Shown here in pieces: positions 20,173-29,474 of a DNA stretch of 64,000 bases. The notes beneath the pieces were generated by a model. It did not search any database. It was not told where the DNA came from and was given only the letters and a program-made list of their open reading frames with translations. The stretch's first letter is position 1. Each line of letters opens with the position of its first letter. Both the position numbers and the translations under genes were made by a program. This stretch comes from Vibrio rhodolitus (lineage in GTDB: Bacteria; Pseudomonadota; Gammaproteobacteria; Enterobacterales; Vibrionaceae): positions 113,188 to 177,187 of the forward strand of contig NZ_QLYZ01000004.1 of NCBI RefSeq assembly GCF_003350325.1, written 5' to 3'.

Positions 20173-20721
20173 ATGGATGCGTTAGATTTACTTTTGAATC
20201 GCCGCTCAATCGCGCGTTTGTCAGAGCCAGCTCCGGAAGGTAAGGCGTTAGAGAATATTATTCGCGCAGGTCTTCGAGCCCCTGATCATGGCGGGTTAAC
20301 ACCTTGGCGTTTTGTGATTGCTCAAGGTGCGGGGCTACAAAAATTATCGACTATCTTGCATGAAGCCGCTCAAGCCGAAAATAGCGAACAAGCAGTGTTA
20401 GATAAAGTGACCAATGCGCCATTTCGCGCGCCGATGGTGATCACAGTGATAGCTAAGGTCACGCCGCATGAAAAAGTACCTGCATTTGAACAGCATTTAT
20501 CAGCCGGTTGCGCTGCTCATGCAATGCAAATGGCGGCAGTTGCGCAGGGCTTTCAAGGCTTTTGGCGCTCAGGGAAATGGATGTTTCACGAAAAAGTTCA
20601 TCAGGCGTTTAACTTACAAGGTGAAGACCAAATTGTTGGTTTTCTGTATTTAGGGACGCCGGGTTGCACACCAATGAAAGTGCCAGAGCGCGACTTGAGT
20701 AAGTTTGTTGAGTTTCTGTAG
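20173..20721 (+). CDS. ydjA: Nitroreductase family protein, YdjA type
   Basis: The 182 residues are the small FMN-binding nitroreductase fold of the E. coli YdjA type. Typical segments are LLLNRRSIARLSEP at the start (FMN phosphate contact), LRAPDHGGLTPWRF and the C-terminal GFLYLGTP. The physiological substrate is unknown. It has its own promoter region after the trpB terminator and converges on a lysR gene with a shared terminator. Confidence 0.92.
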   Translation: MDALDLLLNRRSIARLSEPAPEGKALENIIRAGLRAPDHGGLTPWRFVIAQGAGLQKLSTILHEAAQAENSEQAVLDKVTNAPFRAPMVITVIAKVTPHEKVPAFEQHLSAGCAAHAMQMAAVAQGFQGFWRSGKWMFHEKVHQAFNLQGEDQIVGFLYLGTPGCTPMKVPERDLSKFVEFL

Positions 20722-20790
20722 GGGAGTGGAGGGAACGCTGTCGCTCACGGAATACGGATGCGGGAACGTTCGGTTATCACCTTACTGACG
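20722..20790. repeat. Dispersed copy of the GGGAACGTTCGG intergenic repeat
   Basis: The stretch contains GGATGCGGGAACGTTCGG and related words shared with the tandem array at 27827-27990, so it is one partial copy of the same repeat family. Confidence 0.6.
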
Positions 20791-20797
20791 AGATAAG

Positions 20798-20827
20798 AAA
20801 AAAGCTTGGCGGAGCCAAGCTTTTTTA
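20798..20827. terminator. Bidirectional terminator between ydjA and the lysR gene
   Basis: The stem AAAGCTTGGC/GCCAAGCTTT is flanked by an A-run and a T-run, between convergent genes. Confidence 0.9.
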
Positions 20828-20830
20828 GGA

Positions 20831-21709
20831 TTAGTGGATGTTGTAGGCAATCACAAAGTCGATAAAAAGGCGTACTTTTTCAGGGAGGTGATCTTTGTGG
20901 TTGTACAGCATATAAATGTCGCGCGGGTTCGCGCTCCAATCTTGTAATACTTGCACTAAGCTGCCGTCTTCGATGAACTCGCGTAGCATCACATCTGGCA
21001 TCAGAGTAATGCCTAAGCCTTCAGAACAAGCACTACGAACTACATTAAGTGCGCTTGCTTGGAAGCGACCTTTGTCATTATTGACAACCGCTTCACCGCT
21101 TTCATTGATCAGTTGCCATTTTAATAGCGGGTGACCTTTGAGTAGCTGGTGGTTGTGTAGCTCTTCAGCGTGCACCGGTGCAGGGTGGTGGTGCAAATAG
21201 TCAGGGCTTGCTACCAGAATATCTTTTACCGAACTGATTTTGCGAGCAATTAGGCTTGAGTCACGCTGAGGGCCAACGCGGAAAATTACATCCCATTCGG
21301 TTGGATCTAACTGATCGGCATGATTGCTTGTTGTTAGCTCAATGCTGATGTCAGGGTACTGACGCATAAACTCGTTAAACATCGGCATCATCATGCGTTT
21401 GGTTAAATTCGACGGAGATGAAATTCGAATCTTACCCGCAGCGCCGCGGCACTCGTCAGAGATCTCTTCAGTGACATTTGATAAGCGCTGTAAGAGTGGA
21501 GAACACTCATTGAAAAAACGCTCACCCGCTTCAGTCAGAGAAAGTTTGCGTGCATGGCGATTGAGTAAACGCAGATTTAATGAGTCCTCTAAAGCTTGAA
21601 TACGTCGCGTAATGGTTGCAACAGGAATCATTGTTTTGCGTGATGTTGCAGTGTAGCTCCCATTTTCGACAACCAATCGAAACAGGTTTAGGTCATCTAA
21701 TTTCATCAT
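20831..21709 (-). CDS. LysR family transcriptional regulator
   Basis: This 292-residue regulator has an N-terminal winged HTH (about residues 5-63, with YTATSRKTMIPVATITRRIQ) and a C-terminal type 2 periplasmic-binding-like effector domain. The close similarity of the HTH to TrkA/CrgA-like LysR proteins suggests local autoregulation or control of an enzyme gene, but no target is obvious: the divergent neighbour is an RssB-like gene. The start at 21709 (MMKLDDL) or the next Met is possible. Confidence 0.9.
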   Translation of the reverse strand: MMKLDDLNLFRLVVENGSYTATSRKTMIPVATITRRIQALEDSLNLRLLNRHARKLSLTEAGERFFNECSPLLQRLSNVTEEISDECRGAAGKIRISSPSNLTKRMMMPMFNEFMRQYPDISIELTTSNHADQLDPTEWDVIFRVGPQRDSSLIARKISSVKDILVASPDYLHHHPAPVHAEELHNHQLLKGHPLLKWQLINESGEAVVNNDKGRFQASALNVVRSACSEGLGITLMPDVMLREFIEDGSLVQVLQDWSANPRDIYMLYNHKDHLPEKVRLFIDFVIAYNIH

Positions 21710-22030
21710 TTGGACACACTTTTTTACGAATTGCGTTAATTTATATTGATAATCTCTGTTAAAGATTGAGACACATCAACAACTAATGAGATCTTATGTT
21801 ATTTTGATTACATTCACTATGCAACTTAGCGGGGCAAAGCCGAATTTGTATAAATAAGGGTTCACTACTAAGGTAATGAGAGATTTATTTATAACAAAAT
21901 ATCCATTAATGCGTAGTTAGGTGAGATTGATTCGTCGATAACACCACAATATTTTAGCGCGTTGTGCTGGAATTTATAAATATTACAATAATTAATAACT
22001 TTCACCCCCTTGGTGATGTGAGGCTGTACC
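21710..22030. other. Divergent intergenic region between the lysR gene and the rssB-like gene
   Basis: The 321-bp AT-rich spacer must contain the promoters of both divergent genes. I see no strong terminator, operator palindrome or convincing coding frame in it. Confidence 0.6.
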
Positions 22031-23134
22031 ATGCTTAAGACTTTAGAGGCGCAACGGTTGCCAGCAGGCAATATCGCCTCACATAAACGACGTATCATGC
22101 TAGTAGATGATGACCCTATTTTTCGTCGCATCACCAGTGCTTATCTTGAAGCGCAAGGCTACGAAGTGATCGAAGCAGAAGACGGTTTAGAAGGCTTAAA
22201 GTTTCTGCGTGACCTTGAACCGGACCTAGTGTTGTGTGACTTGGCGATGCCAGTGCTTAATGGGGTCGAATTTGTTGAAGAGGTGAGCGTTGCCTACCCA
22301 TCCCTGCCTATGATTGTTGTCTCAGCCACCGAGAGCATTGCTGATGTTGCCAAAGTGGTGAAGTGCGGCATTCGTGATTTCCTAACCAAGCCTATCTCCA
22401 ATCCTAACAATCTCGTCGATGCGATTGAGAGCACCTTAGAAGATACCGACAATCATTTAAGTGACCAACGAGACTTTTCTTCGCAATGGTTTAGAGTTGA
22501 TGGGGCAGAAATGCCTGAGGAGCAAGAGCTTCACTGGCATTTGGACTATCTTGAGCAACACCCAATCGCGGCTAAAGATTTTCTCCTTGCGCTGTTGCCA
22601 GAAAAAGACACCACTCAAGGCAGTTGGAAATGCAGCTATCGATTGCTGCAGTCAACAGACGTGATGCCGCTGGTGTTTGATTACGCTTGGGTGATGAATG
22701 GTCAATTTGTCTTTTATCTTATTGATTCTGATAACGACAGCGGTCATGGCGCGGCAACCACCTTAATGGTTCGCGCCCTGTTTCATGACTATGTACGCGG
22801 GCTGCGTTCACAAAACGCCAATTTAAGAGACTTGGTAGATATTCTTGAAAAAGGAATCGGCTGCACCGACTGCGCAGAGCCGATTGATGCTGTGTTGGGC
22901 ATTGCCAATGTTGCGGATGGCACGGTAAGCATATTACCAGCAGGGTTAGATGTTACCTTTGCCGATCATGTTAATCCATCAACTCAGCTCAATGCCGGCG
23001 CTTCTTTGGGTGAACGGAGTATGAGAAACCACAAGTTACTTGATGTTGCAATCGGCAAGCGCTGTACATTGAGTTCAAGCCGCTTAGGAACCAGCAGCTT
23101 TGCGTTAGATATTACCGATACTTCAAAAGCTTAG
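22031..23134 (+). CDS. rssB: RssB-like response regulator (receiver plus PP2C-like output domain)
   Basis: The receiver domain (about residues 20-140) shows the acidic pair in MLVDDDP, the phospho-acceptor Asp in LVLCDLAMP, a Ser/Thr switch and the Lys in FLTKPIS. The C-terminal half (about 170-367) resembles a degenerate PP2C-like phosphatase domain, including DSDNDSGHGAATTLMVRAL. This architecture matches RssB, which delivers RpoS to ClpXP. No HTH is present. At 367 residues it is slightly longer than E. coli RssB. The link to RpoS is inferred from the family. Confidence 0.82.
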   Translation: MLKTLEAQRLPAGNIASHKRRIMLVDDDPIFRRITSAYLEAQGYEVIEAEDGLEGLKFLRDLEPDLVLCDLAMPVLNGVEFVEEVSVAYPSLPMIVVSATESIADVAKVVKCGIRDFLTKPISNPNNLVDAIESTLEDTDNHLSDQRDFSSQWFRVDGAEMPEEQELHWHLDYLEQHPIAAKDFLLALLPEKDTTQGSWKCSYRLLQSTDVMPLVFDYAWVMNGQFVFYLIDSDNDSGHGAATTLMVRALFHDYVRGLRSQNANLRDLVDILEKGIGCTDCAEPIDAVLGIANVADGTVSILPAGLDVTFADHVNPSTQLNAGASLGERSMRNHKLLDVAIGKRCTLSSSRLGTSSFALDITDTSKA

Positions 23135-23320
23135 CGGCAGTTTTATACACTGGCATCAGTGAGAGTTTTGCCTTCTTGCCAGAATAACCCCATATATCCT
23201 CCGTGTTTGTCCGTTCAATATTACGGTATAGTTCAATTTCAACAAAAAGAACACAATTCGATAACAAGGTTGTTTCGAATAGAATGTTTTATCGTTTCCT
23301 TACAGATTTGAGATTGAGCA

Positions 23321-23452
23321 ATGGCAGACAAAGATTTTAAAGAGCCCTATAATATCTTTTACTTTCTTGGGTTTATCGCAGTACTACTGATTCCAACCCT
23401 ACCAGCAACCTTGACATGGATTCGCGTCTTTAATGGCTACGCTGGTTTTTAA
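23321..23452 (+). CDS. Small membrane protein, 43 residues
   Basis: The frame ATG to TAA codes for 43 residues with one hydrophobic segment (about residues 13-31, IFYFLGFIAVLLIPTLPAT) and a charged N-terminus. Clear coding character, an independent position and close linkage to the next membrane protein gene make a real small gene likely. The ribosome site is weak. The function is unknown. Confidence 0.7.
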   Translation: MADKDFKEPYNIFYFLGFIAVLLIPTLPATLTWIRVFNGYAGF

Positions 23453-23488
23453 CTGAATTGGAGCTGAGCCATCGTTATTCGTCGTTTT

Positions 23489-23863
23489 TTGTATAACCTG
23501 ATAGGTGGTCTCAGCTTATGTTTAGGTGTCCTTGGCATCTTTCTTCCTATTTTACCTACCACACCTTTTGTCCTTTTGGCTAGCGCGTGCTTTATGCGCA
23601 GTAGTCCACGTTTTCATCGCTGGTTAAGCGAACATCAAACATTTGGTCCAATCATTTCTAACTGGCACCAACATCGAGCCGTTTCACAAAAAGTAAAATT
23701 GCGTGGCGCTATCGTGATGGTGGCAAGTTTCTCTTTTTCTATCTACATAGTGCCGCATGATTGGTTAAAGATTATGCTGGTGGTGATGTTACTTGTCCTA
23801 CTGAGCTGGTTTATTCGTTTGCCTGTGATAGAGCACCTTGCTGACCAAGAAGAAAATCACTAA
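23489..23863 (+). CDS. ybaN: YbaN family (DUF454) membrane protein
   Basis: The body matches YbaN/DUF454: LGVLGIFLPILPTTPFVLLA, then FMRSSPRFHRWL, and two more membrane segments. The start is uncertain. The first standard start codon is the TTG at 23489, used here, but it has no ribosome site and gives a short N-terminus. Upstream in frame are ATT (23477) and ATC (23471), with GGAG at 23460; starting at ATT would give MRRFLYNLIGG, the same length as the E. coli N-terminus. The preceding stop is at 23465. Function unknown. Confidence 0.85.
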   Translation: MYNLIGGLSLCLGVLGIFLPILPTTPFVLLASACFMRSSPRFHRWLSEHQTFGPIISNWHQHRAVSQKVKLRGAIVMVASFSFSIYIVPHDWLKIMLVVMLLVLLSWFIRLPVIEHLADQEENH

Positions 23864-23879
23864 GATTGGCGAGAAGTGT

Positions 23880-23910
23880 GCCCACATATTTTAGTGGGCG
23901 TTTGTTTTTT
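23880..23910 (+). terminator. Terminator after ybaN
   Basis: The stem GCCCAC/GTGGGC is followed by a T-rich run, ahead of the apt promoter region. Confidence 0.8.
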
Positions 23911-24009
23911 CACCATAAGCTTTTTAAGCTTTGAGTAGGTGAAAACAATTAACTCGCAAGTCGTGAGCAAGAGTGATTACGACTGCGTAGCCAATCTTAA
24001 GAAAGAATT

Positions 24010-24555
24010 ATGACGACTGAAACAATCTCATTGATCAAAGCAAGCATCAAAAGCATCGCTGACTATCCAAAACCAGGCATCCTATTCCGTGATGTAACAA
24101 GTCTGCTAGAAGATGCGCAAGCTTACCAAGCAACTATCCAAATACTTGTCGATAAGTACAAAGAGATGGGCTTTACCAAGGTTGTAGGTACTGAAGCTCG
24201 TGGCTTCCTATTTGGTGCACCGCTGGCTCTAGAATTGGGTGTGGGCTTTGTTCCTGTGCGTAAACCAGGTAAGTTGCCACGTGAAACGGTTGCACAAACT
24301 TACGATCTTGAATACGGCACTGACACACTAGAAATCCACGTTGATGCCATCAATGAAGGCGATAAAGTACTAGTAGTGGATGATCTACTAGCAACTGGCG
24401 GCACTATTGAAGCAACAACTAAACTTATCCGCCAACTTGGTGGTGAAGTTGAACACGCAGCATTCGTTATTAACCTACCAGAAATCGGTGGTGACAAACG
24501 CCTAGAGAAACTAGGTCTGAATGTTTACAGCATCTGCGAGTTCGACGGTCACTAA
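24010..24555 (+). CDS. apt: Adenine phosphoribosyltransferase
   Basis: Apt converts adenine and PRPP to AMP in purine salvage. The 181 residues contain [26 protein letters not shown] and the PRPP-binding loop [16 protein letters not shown]. It begins the apt-dnaX-ybaB-recR gene order known from many gamma-proteobacteria; dnaX starts 12 bases after its stop. Confidence 0.97.
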   Translation: MTTETISLIKASIKSIADYPKPGILFRDVTSLLEDAQAYQATIQILVDKYKEMGFTKVVGTEARGFLFGAPLALELGVGFVPVRKPGKLPRETVAQTYDLEYGTDTLEIHVDAINEGDKVLVVDDLLATGGTIEATTKLIRQLGGEVEHAAFVINLPEIGGDKRLEKLGLNVYSICEFDGH

Positions 24556-24567
24556 TCGGAATAGTTC

Positions 24568-26736
24568 ATGAGTTATCTTGCCTTAGCGCGAAAATGGCGA
24601 CCAACCAAATTTAATGAAGTGGTTGGTCAGACCCACGTATTAACTGCTCTAGAGAATGCTCTTGCGCAGAATCGCCTCCACCATGCTTACCTGTTTAGTG
24701 GTACGCGTGGGGTAGGTAAAACCACCATTGGTCGTTTGTTTGCCAAGGGTTTGAACTGTGAAACAGGGATCACCTCAACGCCTTGTGGTCAGTGTGATAC
24801 TTGTCGTGAGATTGATGAAGGTCGCTTTGTTGACCTACTCGAAATCGATGCGGCTTCGCGCACCAAAGTGGAAGATACTCGTGAACTGTTAGATAACGTG
24901 CAGTACAAACCTGCACGTGGTCGCTTTAAAGTTTACCTCATCGATGAAGTACACATGCTCTCGCGCCACAGTTTCAACGCGTTGTTAAAAACGTTGGAAG
25001 AGCCACCAGAGTATGTGAAATTCCTTCTTGCGACTACTGATCCGCAAAAGCTGCCAGTTACGATCCTATCGCGTTGTTTGCAGTTCCATCTTAAGCCGAT
25101 CAGTGTTGATGATATTCATCAGCAACTTGAACACGTTTTAAATCACGAAAGTGTGGGTTTTGAGCAGCGTGCACTAGGCATGATTTCTCATGCAGCTGAC
25201 GGCAGTATGCGTGATGCTTTGAGCCTGACAGACCAAGCGATTGCATTGGGTAATGGTCAGGTTCAAACTGAGCTGGTTAGTCACATGCTCGGCACCTTGG
25301 ACACTGACCAAGCTCTGCATCTACTTGAAGCGATTGCGTCTAAGCAAGCGCAAACGGCAATGGATGCGATTTTGCGTTTGGCGCAAAATGGCGTCGAGTG
25401 GGATGGTTTGCTTAATCAGTTAGCCACTCAGTTACACCGTATTGCGATGTACCAAGCGCTGCCATCTACGCTTGATAAAGCGCAGCCAGATGCAGAGAAG
25501 GTAGAATTGTTAAGCCGTTCGCTTTCTCCTGAAGATGTGCAGCTTTACTACCAAATTGCGCTTAAAGGTCGTCAAGACTTGCCGTTTGCTCCGTCTCAAC
25601 GTGTAGGCTTAGAGATGGTGGTTTTGCGTATGATGGCGTTTCGTCCTGCTCCGGCGGGTGCGAATGTGATTTCGACACAAACTGAGTCAATCGCGCCTGT
25701 TGCCACTGCGCCGGTTCAAGCTCCTGCATCGGTTACCCCTGCGCCAGTAAACCCGGCACAAAATGCAGTACCAAGTCGCACTCCAGCGGCGACTGCATCA
25801 GCGACTCCGCCACAAGCACCAACTTCGGCGCCAGTACAGCAGCAAACGCCACAGCCAATGCAGCGTCCAATGGCACCAGAGTATGATCTTCCGCCGCCAC
25901 CAGATGGCTATGACGAAGAGTATGATGTAGCGCCAGATTACGCCGCGCCGAGTGCGCCTGTGCAAGCCGCCCCAGCGCAAGAACCATCAACGCAGCAGCC
26001 AACATCGCCAACGCGTCCATCGATGGCCGGTTTGCGCCATCAACTGCGCTCGCAACGCACAGGTCAAACACCAACAGGTGGAAATACGCCAAAAAAGGCT
26101 AATGCGACATCTGCCGCTAAGAAAGAATCAGTTCTCGATCGTGTAGCACAAAAACACGCGGGTTCTGCGCAGGTGTCGCTGCATAAGCATGGTTTGCCTT
26201 CGGTTCCGGTGACGGAAGAGAAAAAGGATGACGCATACCGCTGGACGCCAAGTGCTCCGCAAATCAAGCAAGAGAAAAATGAGCTGACGCCAACGCAAAT
26301 TAAGCAGGCGCTAGAGCATGAAAAGACACCTGAAATGGCAAAGAAACTTGCCGATGAATCCGTAGAACAAAATGAGTGGGCAGCGCTTATCACTCGTTTG
26401 AACACGGCCAAATTAGTTGAGCAGCTAGCTCTGAACTCTTTTTATGAGAAAAATGGGTCGACCATTTCGTTGACCCTTCGCGCAGAGCAAGCCCACTTAA
26501 ATACCGATCGCGCCCAAGCAGAGCTACTAGAAGCATTGAATGGCGAGCTCGGTGAAGAATGCCACCTGAGTATCGAAATTGGCGATAAAGGTCAAACGCC
26601 GCTAGAGCTGCGTGATGCGCTTTATCAGGGTAAATTACAACAGGCATTTGACAGTTTAGAACAAGATCCTCATGTACAATTTATAGAGCGACGCTTTGCA
26701 GCAGAGCTAGATAAAGATAGCGTGAGACCAGTTTAG
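24568..26736 (+). CDS. dnaX: DNA polymerase III tau/gamma subunit
   Basis: DnaX is the clamp-loader ATPase. The 722-residue tau form has a Walker A (SGTRGVGKTT, about residue 45), a zinc motif (CGQCDTC), the DExH-like box LIDEVHML, a sensor (ATTDPQKLP), a long Pro/Ala/Gln-rich linker (about 365-500) and a C-terminal polymerase- and DnaB-binding part. A classic -1 slippery site lies at codons 508-510 and would give a short gamma form (see the separate entry). It sits in the apt-dnaX-ybaB-recR block. Confidence 0.97.
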   Translation: MSYLALARKWRPTKFNEVVGQTHVLTALENALAQNRLHHAYLFSGTRGVGKTTIGRLFAKGLNCETGITSTPCGQCDTCREIDEGRFVDLLEIDAASRTKVEDTRELLDNVQYKPARGRFKVYLIDEVHMLSRHSFNALLKTLEEPPEYVKFLLATTDPQKLPVTILSRCLQFHLKPISVDDIHQQLEHVLNHESVGFEQRALGMISHAADGSMRDALSLTDQAIALGNGQVQTELVSHMLGTLDTDQALHLLEAIASKQAQTAMDAILRLAQNGVEWDGLLNQLATQLHRIAMYQALPSTLDKAQPDAEKVELLSRSLSPEDVQLYYQIALKGRQDLPFAPSQRVGLEMVVLRMMAFRPAPAGANVISTQTESIAPVATAPVQAPASVTPAPVNPAQNAVPSRTPAATASATPPQAPTSAPVQQQTPQPMQRPMAPEYDLPPPPDGYDEEYDVAPDYAAPSAPVQAAPAQEPSTQQPTSPTRPSMAGLRHQLRSQRTGQTPTGGNTPKKANATSAAKKESVLDRVAQKHAGSAQVSLHKHGLPSVPVTEEKKDDAYRWTPSAPQIKQEKNELTPTQIKQALEHEKTPEMAKKLADESVEQNEWAALITRLNTAKLVEQLALNSFYEKNGSTISLTLRAEQAHLNTDRAQAELLEALNGELGEECHLSIEIGDKGQTPLELRDALYQGKLQQAFDSLEQDPHVQFIERRFAAELDKDSVRPV
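26076..26102 (+). promoter_or_regulatory. Programmed -1 ribosomal frameshift site in dnaX
   Basis: The heptamer A AAA AAG (26091-26097) is in the correct phase (CCA AAA AAG GCT). An SD-like AGGTGG lies nine bases upstream. After a -1 shift the ribosome reads GGC and then the stop TAA at 26100-26102, giving a gamma protein of about 511 residues. I could not see a strong downstream stem by eye. Confidence 0.85.
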
Positions 26737-26840
26737 GGTTGAAAGCACTGCTTTTTACCCCAATCTACTATTAAAACCACAAGCAATTAGTAGAGCCTGA
26801 ATTGAGTCAGGTTTTGCTAAGCATAACCAGAGAGATAAAC

Positions 26841-27170
26841 ATGTTTGGTAAAGGCGGTATGGGCAACCTGATGAAGCAAGCCCAGCAAATGCAAGAACGC
26901 ATGCAAAAGCTTCAAGAAGAAATCGCAAATATGGAAGTAACAGGCGAGTCAGGTGCTGGCCTAGTTAAAGTGACTATCACTGGTAGCCATAGCGTACGTC
27001 GTGTAGAAATTGACGAGAGTCTAATGGAAGACGACAAAGAGATGCTTGAAGATCTAATCGCAGCGGCATTTAACGATGCAGCGCGTCGCGTAGAAGAAAC
27101 GCAAAAAGAAAAAATGGCGCAAGTGACTGGTGGTATGCAACTACCACCAGGCATGAAAATGCCATTCTAG
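26841..27170 (+). CDS. ybaB: Nucleoid-associated protein YbaB/EbfC
   Basis: The 109-residue protein has the Met/Gln-rich start [20 protein letters not shown] and the YbaB core. It forms a dimer that binds DNA. The frame is open 13 codons upstream, but the ATG at 26841 has a good AGAGAG-type ribosome site and matches the family start. recR follows 17 bases later. Confidence 0.95.
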   Translation: MFGKGGMGNLMKQAQQMQERMQKLQEEIANMEVTGESGAGLVKVTITGSHSVRRVEIDESLMEDDKEMLEDLIAAAFNDAARRVEETQKEKMAQVTGGMQLPPGMKMPF

Positions 27171-27187
27171 TCACTGAAGGTTAGTAA

Positions 27188-27787
27188 ATGCGCACCAGTC
27201 ATATGCTGGAGCAATTGATGGAGGCCTTACGTTGTCTACCTGGGGTTGGTCCCAAGTCGGCTCAGCGTATGGCCTTTCATTTGTTACAGCGAGATAGAAA
27301 AGGCGGCCTACAACTGGCTGATGCACTAAGCCAAGCAATGACTGAAATTGGTCACTGCAGCGAGTGTCGTACCTTTACCGAAGAAGAGGTTTGTCATATC
27401 TGTACCAACCATAAGCGCCAAGAAAATGGTCAGCTTTGTGTGGTAGAAAGCCCTGCTGATATCGCAGCGGTGGAGGCGACAGGTCAATTCTCAGGTCGAT
27501 ACTTTGTTCTGATGGGGCACTTATCGCCTCTTGATGGCATTGGTCCAAGTGACATTGGTTTAGATGTACTGGATTACCGTCTACGTCGTGGTGATATCCA
27601 AGAAGTGATCCTAGCCACCAACCCAACAGTGGAAGGCGAGGCGACCGCTCACTACATCGCTGAGCTGTGCCGCGAGCACCAAGTTGATGCAAGCCGCATC
27701 GCACATGGTGTCCCTGTCGGTGGAGAGCTCGAGCTAGTCGATGGCACAACACTGTCCCATTCGCTACTTGGACGCCACAAGCTTTGA
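27188..27787 (+). CDS. recR: Recombination mediator protein RecR
   Basis: RecR works with RecO and RecF to load RecA at gaps. The 199 residues contain an N-terminal helix-hairpin-helix ([16 protein letters not shown]), a four-Cys zinc motif (CSEC...CHIC), a Toprim domain ([14 protein letters not shown]) and the C-terminal Walker-B-like part. Length and motifs are standard. Confidence 0.97.
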   Translation: MRTSHMLEQLMEALRCLPGVGPKSAQRMAFHLLQRDRKGGLQLADALSQAMTEIGHCSECRTFTEEEVCHICTNHKRQENGQLCVVESPADIAAVEATGQFSGRYFVLMGHLSPLDGIGPSDIGLDVLDYRLRRGDIQEVILATNPTVEGEATAHYIAELCREHQVDASRIAHGVPVGGELELVDGTTLSHSLLGRHKL

Positions 27788-27813
27788 AAAAACCGCCTTT
27801 GGGCGGTTTTTTG
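27786..27813 (+). terminator. Terminator of the dnaX-ybaB-recR operon
   Basis: The stem AAACCGCC/GGCGGTTT is followed by T bases directly after recR. Confidence 0.92.
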
Positions 27814-27826
27814 TTGGGCGGATGCG

Positions 27827-27990
27827 GGATGCGGGATGTGGGAATGTTCGGCTAGCGCCTCGCTTACGGATGCGGGATGTGGGAACGTTCGGCTGACGCC
27901 TCGCTTACGGATGCGGGATTTGGGAACGTTCGGCTGACGCCTTACTTATGGATGCGGGATGTGGGAACGCTCGGCTGACGCCTCACTCAC
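27827..27990. repeat. Four tandem copies of a 41-bp intergenic repeat
   Basis: Four contiguous 41-bp units start at 27827, 27868, 27909 and 27950. Each has GGATGCGGGAT followed by GGGAACGTTCGGCTGACGCC (with minor changes). The following 110 bp (27991-28099) contain inverted and degraded pieces such as CGTTCCCACAT. Together with the terminator this fills the 312-bp gap between recR and aqpZ. There are no spacers, so it is not a CRISPR array. Confidence 0.9.
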
Positions 27991-28099
27991 GGGTGTGGAA
28001 GCGTAGCGTCAGAGTGCCTTGTTCTCTTTCCGTAGCGCTAGCGTTCTGTAGCGAAGCGCTCCCAAATCCGTAGCAACGCGTTCCCACATCGTTCCCGCC

Positions 28100-28792
28100 T
28101 CATTCCTCTTTGCCAGCAATCATCTTATAAGCCAGTGCACCCAAAATTGCGCCGATAATAGGTGCTACCCAAAATAGCCAAAGCTGGCTGACCGCCCAAT
28201 CACCGACGTAGACGGCAACGCCAGTACTTCGAGCTGGGTTAACTGAAGTATTAGTGACAGGTATCGAGATAAGGTGGATCAGCGTTAGGCACAAACCAAT
28301 CGCCAGTGGTGCAAAGCCTTGTGGGGCTCGGGAGTCAGTGGCTCCCATGATGACGAGCAAGAACATCATCGTCATAACGATTTCACACACCAGCGCTGCC
28401 ACTAGCGAATATTGCCCAGGGGAATGTTCGCCATAACCGTTTGAAGCAAAGCCGGAAGCTGCGACATCAAAGCCGGCTTGTCCTGTTGCGATGATATAGA
28501 GTATGCCACCGGCGATAATACCGCCTATGACCTGAGCAATTATATAGGGGAGGACATCTTTGGCTTCAAAGCGCCCACCTACCCATAACCCAACAGTGAT
28601 GGCAGGGTTTAAATGACACCCCGAGATATGTCCAATTGCGTACGCCATCGTGACTACCGTCAAACCAAAGGCGAGTGATACACCAAGCAATCCAATCCCG
28701 ACATCAGGAAATCCAGCGGCTAACACCGCGCTACCACAACCACCTAACACCAACCAAAATGTGCCAAATGTTTCTGCAAGAAGTTTATTCAT
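28100..28792 (-). CDS. aqpZ: Aquaporin Z
   Basis: The protein has 230 residues, six membrane helices and the two NPA boxes ([11 protein letters not shown] and [13 protein letters not shown]) with the AqpZ-type selectivity Arg after the second. It is a water channel of the inner membrane. It is divergent from the RidA gene. No terminator is obvious downstream; the repeat array lies there. Confidence 0.96.
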   Translation of the reverse strand: MNKLLAETFGTFWLVLGGCGSAVLAAGFPDVGIGLLGVSLAFGLTVVTMAYAIGHISGCHLNPAITVGLWVGGRFEAKDVLPYIIAQVIGGIIAGGILYIIATGQAGFDVAASGFASNGYGEHSPGQYSLVAALVCEIVMTMMFLLVIMGATDSRAPQGFAPLAIGLCLTLIHLISIPVTNTSVNPARSTGVAVYVGDWAVSQLWLFWVAPIIGAILGALAYKMIAGKEE

Positions 28793-29093
28793 AGTGACAG
28801 GTTCCTCTCTAAGAGTACCTGCTGAACATAGTCAAAGATCGGCGAGTTTGCCTAATCTGGCGGTTTTTCGGTATCGGCGGAACTGATAGTGGTGAGAAAA
28901 TTCGAATATAGTTGAGATTTTCTCGAAGCATAAAATCAGAAATAGTTGAGAAAATTGGCGGAAATTTACCTGTAAAAGCAAAATTGTGATCTATTTCGAT
29001 TGTTTTAATCATATTTTGTTGAGAGTATAGCGCGGTGATAAGTTGTTTCTCAAAACAATTTGAATAAAAACTAAAATGCAAATGAGGAAAATC
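28793..29093. other. Divergent promoter region between aqpZ and the ridA-like gene
   Basis: The 301-bp AT-rich spacer contains the two divergent promoters. A word resembling TTGAGA(A/T)TTTCTC recurs around 28905-28955, but I cannot name a regulator. Confidence 0.5.
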
Positions 29094-29474
29094 ATGAAAA
29101 AAGTGATCAGCGCGGAACAAGCTCCTGCAGCAATTGGCCCATACTCACACGGTACTTCTTTTGGTGAGATGATCTTCACTTCTGGTCAGCTACCTGTAGA
29201 TGGCGCGACTGGTAAAGTCGTTGAAGGTGGTATCACTGAGCAGAGCGTTCAATCACTAACTAACCTTAAGCATGTTCTAGAAGCTGGTGGCGGTAGCATC
29301 GACACAGTTCTTAAAACAACTTGCTACCTAGCAAATATTTCTGACTTCGCTGAATTCAACAAAGTGTATGCAGATTTCTTTAAAACTGATTGCCCAGCAC
29401 GTAGCTGTTTCGCAGTTAAAGATCTGCCACTAGGTGTTCTTATCGAAGTTGAAGCGATTGCTCACAAACTGTAG
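29094..29474 (+). CDS. ridA: RidA family reactive-intermediate deaminase
   Basis: RidA hydrolyses 2-aminoacrylate and related enamines or imines to keto acids and ammonia. The 126 residues have AAIGPYSHGTSFGEMIFTSG, the catalytic Arg in CPARSCFAVKDLPLG and the closing VEVEAIAHKL-like motif. The ATG at 29094 (MKKVISAEQAP) is chosen over upstream in-frame starts because it fits the family and follows AATGAGGAAA. The paralogue type (housekeeping or not) cannot be told here. Confidence 0.93.
   Translation: MKKVISAEQAPAAIGPYSHGTSFGEMIFTSGQLPVDGATGKVVEGGITEQSVQSLTNLKHVLEAGGGSIDTVLKTTCYLANISDFAEFNKVYADFFKTDCPARSCFAVKDLPLGVLIEVEAIAHKL

Noticed and set aside
21889..22134. An 81-residue minus-strand frame overlapping the start of the RssB-like gene
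   Set aside because: It is a shadow of the rssB frame and the AT-rich promoter region, with no ribosome site or recognisable domain.
27827..27990. Regularly spaced repeats that might be a CRISPR array
   Set aside because: The 41-bp units touch each other with no unique spacers, and no cas genes are nearby.
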